DNA of 9,520 nucleotides from assembly GCA_964619285.1 (NCBI GenBank), contig CAZUCT010000271.1, positions 1-9,520 of the forward strand, written 5' to 3'. The stretch is from CALKCV01 sp964619285 (lineage in GTDB: Bacteria; Cyanobacteriota; Cyanobacteriia; Cyanobacteriales; Microcoleaceae). Below the pieces are notes generated by a model that did not search any database, was not told the origin of the DNA, and saw only the letters and a list, made by a program, of their open reading frames with translations. The first letter of the stretch is position 1; every line of letters starts with the position of its first letter. Of this stretch, positions 6,538-9,520 are shown piece by piece. A program made the position numbers and the translations under genes.

Positions 6538-7179
6538 ATGAAGGAGCTTGTTTATACGTTGCTGTGCGACGGAACTTCAGATCGGGTGCTGGATGTTATC
6601 CTCCTTTGGCTGTTGAAACAATTTTATGGCGATCGCAAGTTAAGATCGCAATGGGCCGATTTGAGAAGTTTGCGCAAACCACCCATCGGCTTGTCAGCAA
6701 GAATCGAAAAGAGTTTGGAGTTGTATCCTTGCGATTTGTTGTTCGTACACCGCGACGCCGAAACAGAACCACGGGAAAACCGCGTAGCTGAAATCCACAA
6801 AGCAGTTAAGGAGGCAGGGAAATCTGTTTCTCTTCCTATAGTTTGCGTCGTTCCAGTTAGAATGACGGAAGCGTGGCTGTTGTTTGACGAAACTGCGATC
6901 CGAACTGCTGCTAGCAATCCTAATGGAAAGCGAGTTTTACAACTACCCAAAATGGCACGAGTTGAAAGCGAACCAGATCCTAAAAAGTTGCTTTACGAGC
7001 TGTTGCGCGAAGCTAGCGAACTGGGGGGCAAGCGACGGAAGAAATTCAAAGTTAGCGATCGCGTTCATCGCGTAGCAGAACTAGCCGAGGATTTTTCACC
7101 CCTGCGGCAATTGTCTGCTTTTCGGGCATTAGAAGCGGAGCTCCGACAGATAATTCAAGAAGATGGTTTGGGACGGTGA
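6538..7179 (+). CDS. TOPRIM-like (DUF4276-type) partner of the ATPase
   Basis: A 213-residue soluble protein that resembles, from memory of motifs, DUF4276/TOPRIM-like partners of AAA_21 ATPases. Three blocks fit. LLCDGTSDRVL (8-18) stands where TOPRIM proteins have an EGxxD loop. CDLLFVHRDAETEP (65-78) fits the strand with the acidic metal-binding pair. VVPVRMTEAWLLFD (104-117) fits the later conserved Glu/Trp block. The C-terminal part (about 140-213) is helical and charged, with GGKRRKKFK. The TOPRIM Glu is replaced by Asp11 after Cys10, so metal-dependent cleavage is possible but unproven. With the ATPase it would form a sensor-effector pair, the nuclease-like protein held or triggered by the ATPase as in OLD or PARIS systems; that is inference. 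It contains HIP1 octamers like its neighbour. Confidence 0.7.
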   Translation: MKELVYTLLCDGTSDRVLDVILLWLLKQFYGDRKLRSQWADLRSLRKPPIGLSARIEKSLELYPCDLLFVHRDAETEPRENRVAEIHKAVKEAGKSVSLPIVCVVPVRMTEAWLLFDETAIRTAASNPNGKRVLQLPKMARVESEPDPKKLLYELLREASELGGKRRKKFKVSDRVHRVAELAEDFSPLRQLSAFRALEAELRQIIQEDGLGR

Positions 7180-7328
7180 AGAAAAACTCTCTTTTTGAGT
7201 ACTCGTCAAGAGTAAGAGCAGCGCAAGGGATTAGCCATTAGCGATTAGCCTGTCTTCAAAAATCGTTAACTCTTTCGCAACTTTAACAAACTGGTATAAA
7301 ATTACATGATAACCTATTTGATGCTACC
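7180..7328. other. Gap between the ATPase pair and the oxidase
   Basis: It holds a weak imperfect hairpin, ACTCT (7186-7190) with AGAGT (7209-7213), whose inner TTGA and TCAA also pair around the palindrome GAGTACTC (7197-7204). This might serve as the 3' end of the cassette. A short AT-rich ATTAGCCATTAGCGATTAGCC stretch follows, and then the promoter-like site at 7295. No small gene is seen. Confidence 0.4.
7295..7302 (+). promoter_or_regulatory. Possible -10 box upstream of the oxidase gene
   Basis: TATAAAAT lies 26 bases before the ATG at 7329. No clear -35 is present at the right distance, so this is only a candidate. Confidence 0.3.
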
Positions 7329-7718
7329 ATGAACCAACCGATTAATCTATTCGAGTACGAATCCCTAGCCTCTCAATGTTTGAGCAAAATAGCCCTAGAC
7401 TATTACGCCAGCGGTGCTTGGGATGAAATCACTTTGCGAGACAACCGCGCCGCTTACGATCGCTACAAACTCCTTCCCCGAGTTTTAACAGATGTCAGCC
7501 ACCGAGACTTATCTACAACTATTCTAGGGCGACCGATAAATATGCCGGTTCTCGTGGCGCCGATGGCTTTTCAACGTTTGGCACATCCAGAGGGAGAACT
7601 GGCAGCGGCGAGGGCGGCGAAAAGTATGGGAGCAACAATGGTCTTGAGTACCATGTCAACTTATAGTTTAGAAGAAGTGGCGCGGGAAACAGACCGCCTC
7701 TGGTTCCAACGAACTTAA
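7329..7718 (+). pseudogene. FMN-dependent L-lactate oxidase-like protein, 5' part (interrupted)
   Basis: N-terminal third of an FMN-dependent 2-hydroxy-acid oxidase. DYYASGAWDE (24-33) carries the substrate-contacting Tyr25, LGRPINMPVLVAPMAFQRLAHPEG in the 66-89 range is the FMN strand, and RLWFQ ends at Gln127. Residues that separate lactate from glycolate oxidases point to lactate: Met79 where plant glycolate oxidase has Thr78, and Met109 (not Trp) at the Trp108 position. After Gln127 the frame runs into repeat DNA, reads Arg-Thr and stops at a repeat-supplied TAA (7716-7718). The 129-residue piece lacks most of the barrel and the active-site His, so it should be inactive alone. In the intact enzyme, L-lactate is oxidised to pyruvate with O2 as acceptor. 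There is no strong Shine-Dalgarno site. Confidence 0.9.
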
Positions 7719-7744
7719 TCGCTGAAGCGATTACTACGAACTTT
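7710..7744 (-). repeat. 35-bp palindromic repeat inserted in the oxidase gene
   Basis: The 35 bases contain one full inverted copy of the palindromic repeat (AATCGCTGAAGCGATT, 7717-7732) with ACGAACTT at both sides (7709-7716 and 7736-7743). The stretch is identical, base for base, to 9458-9492 in the downstream array. Removing it joins codons TGG TTC CAA to TTA TAC GTT, giving the family motif WFQLYV, and restores a single 357-codon frame. Because 35 is not a multiple of 3, it both adds a stop and shifts the frame. Confidence 0.92.
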
Positions 7745-8437
7745 TTATACGTTCATCGCGATCGCTCCCTAACCCGCGCCCTGGTCGAAAGGGCCGAAAC
7801 TGCCGGTTATAGCGCCTTGTGTCTGACAGTGGATGCGCCGGTTTTGGGGCAGCGGGAGCGCGATCGCCGCAACGAGTTTTCCCTACCGCAAGGGATGGAA
7901 CTGGCAAATTTGGCAAATTTGGAGATTCCCCAAACCAAGGGAGAGTCGGGGTTATTGACCTACTTCGCCCGACAGCTAGATCCGAGTCTCACTTGGCAAG
8001 ATGTCGAATGGTTGCAATCTTTAACCGAACTCCCAGTAGTAGTAAAAGGCATTTTGCGCGGCGACGATGCCAGGCGGGCGGTGGAATGCGGAGTTAAAGG
8101 AATTGTCGTTTCCAACCACGGGGGCAGACAGTTGGACGGAGCGATCGCTACTATCGATGCTCTGGCGGAGGTAGTCGCCGCCGTGGGAGATAGGGCAGAA
8201 GTGTTAGTGGATGGGGGCATCCGGCGAGGTACCGATATCCTCAAGGCGATCGCTCTGGGAGCCAAGGCCGTATTGGTGGGCCGTCCCATTTTGTGGGGGT
8301 TAGCGGTGGGCGGCGAAGTGGGAGCCCGTCGCGTTTTGGAACTGTTGCGCGAGGAGCTAGACTTGGCGATGGCTTTAAGCGGTTGTGCTAAAATTGACGA
8401 TATCGATGTTGGTCTGGTGCAGCATTGCCCATTTTAA
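7745..8437 (+). pseudogene. FMN-dependent L-lactate oxidase-like protein, 3' part (interrupted)
   Basis: The remaining two thirds of the same enzyme, in the -1 frame relative to the 5' part. In reconstructed numbering it starts at LYVHRDR (Leu128, Tyr129) and has Arg164 in GQRERD, Phe201 (a lactate-oxidase-type residue where glycolate oxidase has Val), Lys228 in VVVKG, and the catalytic His252 and Arg255 in SNHGGRQLD. It then has LVDGGIRRGTD and GRPILWGL, which bind the FMN phosphate, and ends with the family's ALSGC segment. There is no ATG or ribosome site at its head; the nearest alternative start is a TTG at 7817, past conserved residues. No other lesion is seen, so the break is probably recent, or tolerated by some bypass. 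Confidence 0.9.
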
Positions 8438-8449
8438 CATCGATTGACA

Positions 8450-8504
8450 ATTACCTATTACCCATTACCTATTACCCATTACCCATTACCTATTACCCAT
8501 TACC
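8450..8504 (+). repeat. Heptamer tandem repeat touching the next start codon
   Basis: Nearly eight ATTACC(C/T) heptamers run from 8450 to 8504 in the order T,C,T,C,C,T,C and a final six-base unit that abuts the ATG at 8505. It fills nearly all of the gap after the oxidase and leaves no room for a Shine-Dalgarno site. It is similar in style to the short tandemly repeated heptamers (STRR) of filamentous cyanobacteria. Confidence 0.9.
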
Positions 8505-9380
8505 ATGTTTGATTTTCTCAATTCTTTGTTTGACGGCAACAACAGCGATAACAACACTTTTAACTCCCGCATCGACGGAAAATCTCTGGGCGATCGCGAC
8601 CCGGAAACGATTAAATCGATAATGCCCCTGTGGGAGTGGTTTTATCATAACTACTTCAGGGTCAAAAGCGACGGTTGGGAAAACATTCCCCCAGACGGGC
8701 AAATGCTCTTCGTCGGTTCTCACAACGGCGGTTTGGCAGCGCCGGATATGCACATGGCGATGTACGAATGGTTCCGCAGGTTTGGCACGGAGCGCGTAGT
8801 TTACGGACTGATGCACCCCACGGCCTTTAAAGGTTTCGGCGGCGTTGCCGACATGGCCGCTCGTTGCGGGGCGGTAGTAGCGGAGCCCCGCATGGCTTTC
8901 GCTGCCTTCGAGAGCGGCGCCTCCGTACTCGTCTATCCGGGAGGCGGCGAAGATGCTTTTCGTCCCCACCGGATGCGAGATAAAATCTGTTTTGCCGATC
9001 GCAAGGGTTTTATTAAGTTGGCTTTGCGAGCGGAAGTGCCGATAGTGCCGGTGATTTCCAGCGGCGCCCACGATACTTTGTTTGTGTTAGAGGATATTTA
9101 TCCCCTGATGCGACAGTTGCACGAGTGGGGGTTGCCTTGGTTGCTCGATTTGGATCCGGAAGTGTTTCCTATTTATTTGGGGTTGCCTTGGGGGTTGGCG
9201 ATCGGTCCTCTCCCCAATATCCCCCTGCCTTCGCAAATTCGCCTTCGGGTCTGTCAGCCTATTGTTTTTAAACGTTACGGGCGGGAGGCCGCGCGCGATC
9301 GCGATTATGTCGATGCCTGTTTCGATTTGGTTGAGAACCAAATGCAGGAACAATTGGATTTGTTAATGGCTAATTGTTAG
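8505..9380 (+). CDS. LPLAT-superfamily acyltransferase
   Basis: A 291-residue protein of the lysophospholipid acyltransferase superfamily, which transfers acyl groups from acyl-ACP or acyl-CoA to glycerolipids or other alcohols at membranes. MLFVGSHNGGLAAPD (67-81) is the catalytic block, with His73 but the Asp eight places on rather than the classical HX4D. VLVYPGGGEDAFR (141-153) resembles the block III YPGG of DGAT2/phytyl-ester-synthase-like enzymes, and VPIVPV near 188 is block IV. Weakly hydrophobic segments near 205-230 (WGLPWLLDL, YLGLPWGLAIG) could attach it to the membrane. The acceptor cannot be told; wax, triacylglycerol, plastoquinol or phytyl ester synthesis is as plausible as phosphatidate synthesis. 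The start at 8505 is directly preceded by heptamer repeats, with no ribosome site. It stops 4 bases before the terminal array. Confidence 0.82.
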   Translation: MFDFLNSLFDGNNSDNNTFNSRIDGKSLGDRDPETIKSIMPLWEWFYHNYFRVKSDGWENIPPDGQMLFVGSHNGGLAAPDMHMAMYEWFRRFGTERVVYGLMHPTAFKGFGGVADMAARCGAVVAEPRMAFAAFESGASVLVYPGGGEDAFRPHRMRDKICFADRKGFIKLALRAEVPIVPVISSGAHDTLFVLEDIYPLMRQLHEWGLPWLLDLDPEVFPIYLGLPWGLAIGPLPNIPLPSQIRLRVCQPIVFKRYGREAARDRDYVDACFDLVENQMQEQLDLLMANC

Positions 9381-9384
9381 TTGA

Positions 9385-9520
9385 ATCGCTGAAGCGATTA
9401 CTACGAACTTTATCGCTGAAGCGATTACTACGAACTTTATCGCTGAAGCGATTACTACGAACTTAATCGCTGAAGCGATTACTACGAACTTTATCGCTGA
9501 AGCGATTACTACGAACTTTA
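9385..9520 (-). repeat. Palindromic tandem array, 27-bp period, runs off the window
   Basis: Five units start at 9385, 9412, 9439, 9466 and 9493, and the sequence is still in register at the window end. Each is the inverted form of the 1844 repeat: AATCGCTGAAGCGATT or its TATCG variant, then ACTACGAACTT. The unit is four bases shorter than the 31-bp units at 1844 because of a shorter A/T spacer. It starts four bases after the acyltransferase stop. The stretch 9458-9492 is identical to the insert in the oxidase gene. Confidence 0.93.

Noticed and set aside
7700..7720. Programmed -1 frameshift site
   Set aside because: No classical X-XXY-YYZ slippery heptamer is seen before the TAA. The frame is open through the repeat, but that alone is not evidence of programming.
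7709..7743. Target-site duplication of 8 bp (ACGAACTT) around a 27-bp insertion
   Set aside because: Removing 27 bases leaves the oxidase out of frame and does not rebuild the FQLY motif, and ACGAACTT is part of the repeat unit itself. A 35-bp insertion explains the gene better.
8425..8622. 65-residue open frame over the heptamer repeats
   Set aside because: It is low-complexity, translated from the repeat itself, and overlaps the real acyltransferase start.
8493..9071. 192-residue open frame on the minus strand
   Set aside because: It lies entirely antisense to the acyltransferase, which has clear family motifs. The composition (His/Arg-rich) is that of a shadow frame.

Overview
The window reads as cyanobacterial chromosome. 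HIP1-type octamers (GCGATCGC) are scattered through most genes, base composition is moderate, Shine-Dalgarno sites are mostly weak, and the protein set fits: ClpS, a CPBP membrane protease, UvrC, an SDR oxidoreductase, a lactate-oxidase-like flavoenzyme and an LPLAT acyltransferase. Abundant short palindromic and tandem repeats suggest a filamentous, repeat-rich species of the Oscillatoria/Microcoleus type. That placement is inference.

All genes lie on the + strand. Positions 1-529 have no convincing protein gene but hold a cluster of nested GGCC-rich hairpins and a promoter-like site that fits leftward transcription. Next come clpS (530-817), a hairpin repeat, a CPBP-family protease (995-1870), a 31-bp-period palindromic array (1844-1975), uvrC (1993-3870), an inverted pair of hexamer repeats, an SDR protein (4023-4889), and a two-gene cassette of a AAA/ABC-type ATPase (5048-6535) with a small TOPRIM-like protein (6538-7179). 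The right third holds an FMN-dependent 2-hydroxy-acid oxidase, lactate-oxidase-like by its residues. It is split in two by a 35-bp copy of the palindromic repeat. After it come a heptamer repeat that touches the next start codon, an LPLAT-type acyltransferase (8505-9380), and a 27-bp-period array that runs off the window.

Most genes are unrelated housekeeping or accessory functions. The only clear operon is the ATPase/TOPRIM-like pair: two bases separate the genes and the second ribosome site lies inside the first gene. Its layout resembles two-gene ATPase-nuclease defence systems such as the OLD/PARIS/AbiL group, and it is the best candidate here for an uncharacterised system. The second theme is one palindromic repeat family (core AATCGCTTCAGCGATT), which supplies or abuts the stop codons of three genes and breaks a fourth. 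The 35-bp insert in the oxidase is identical to a stretch of the array 1.7 kb downstream.
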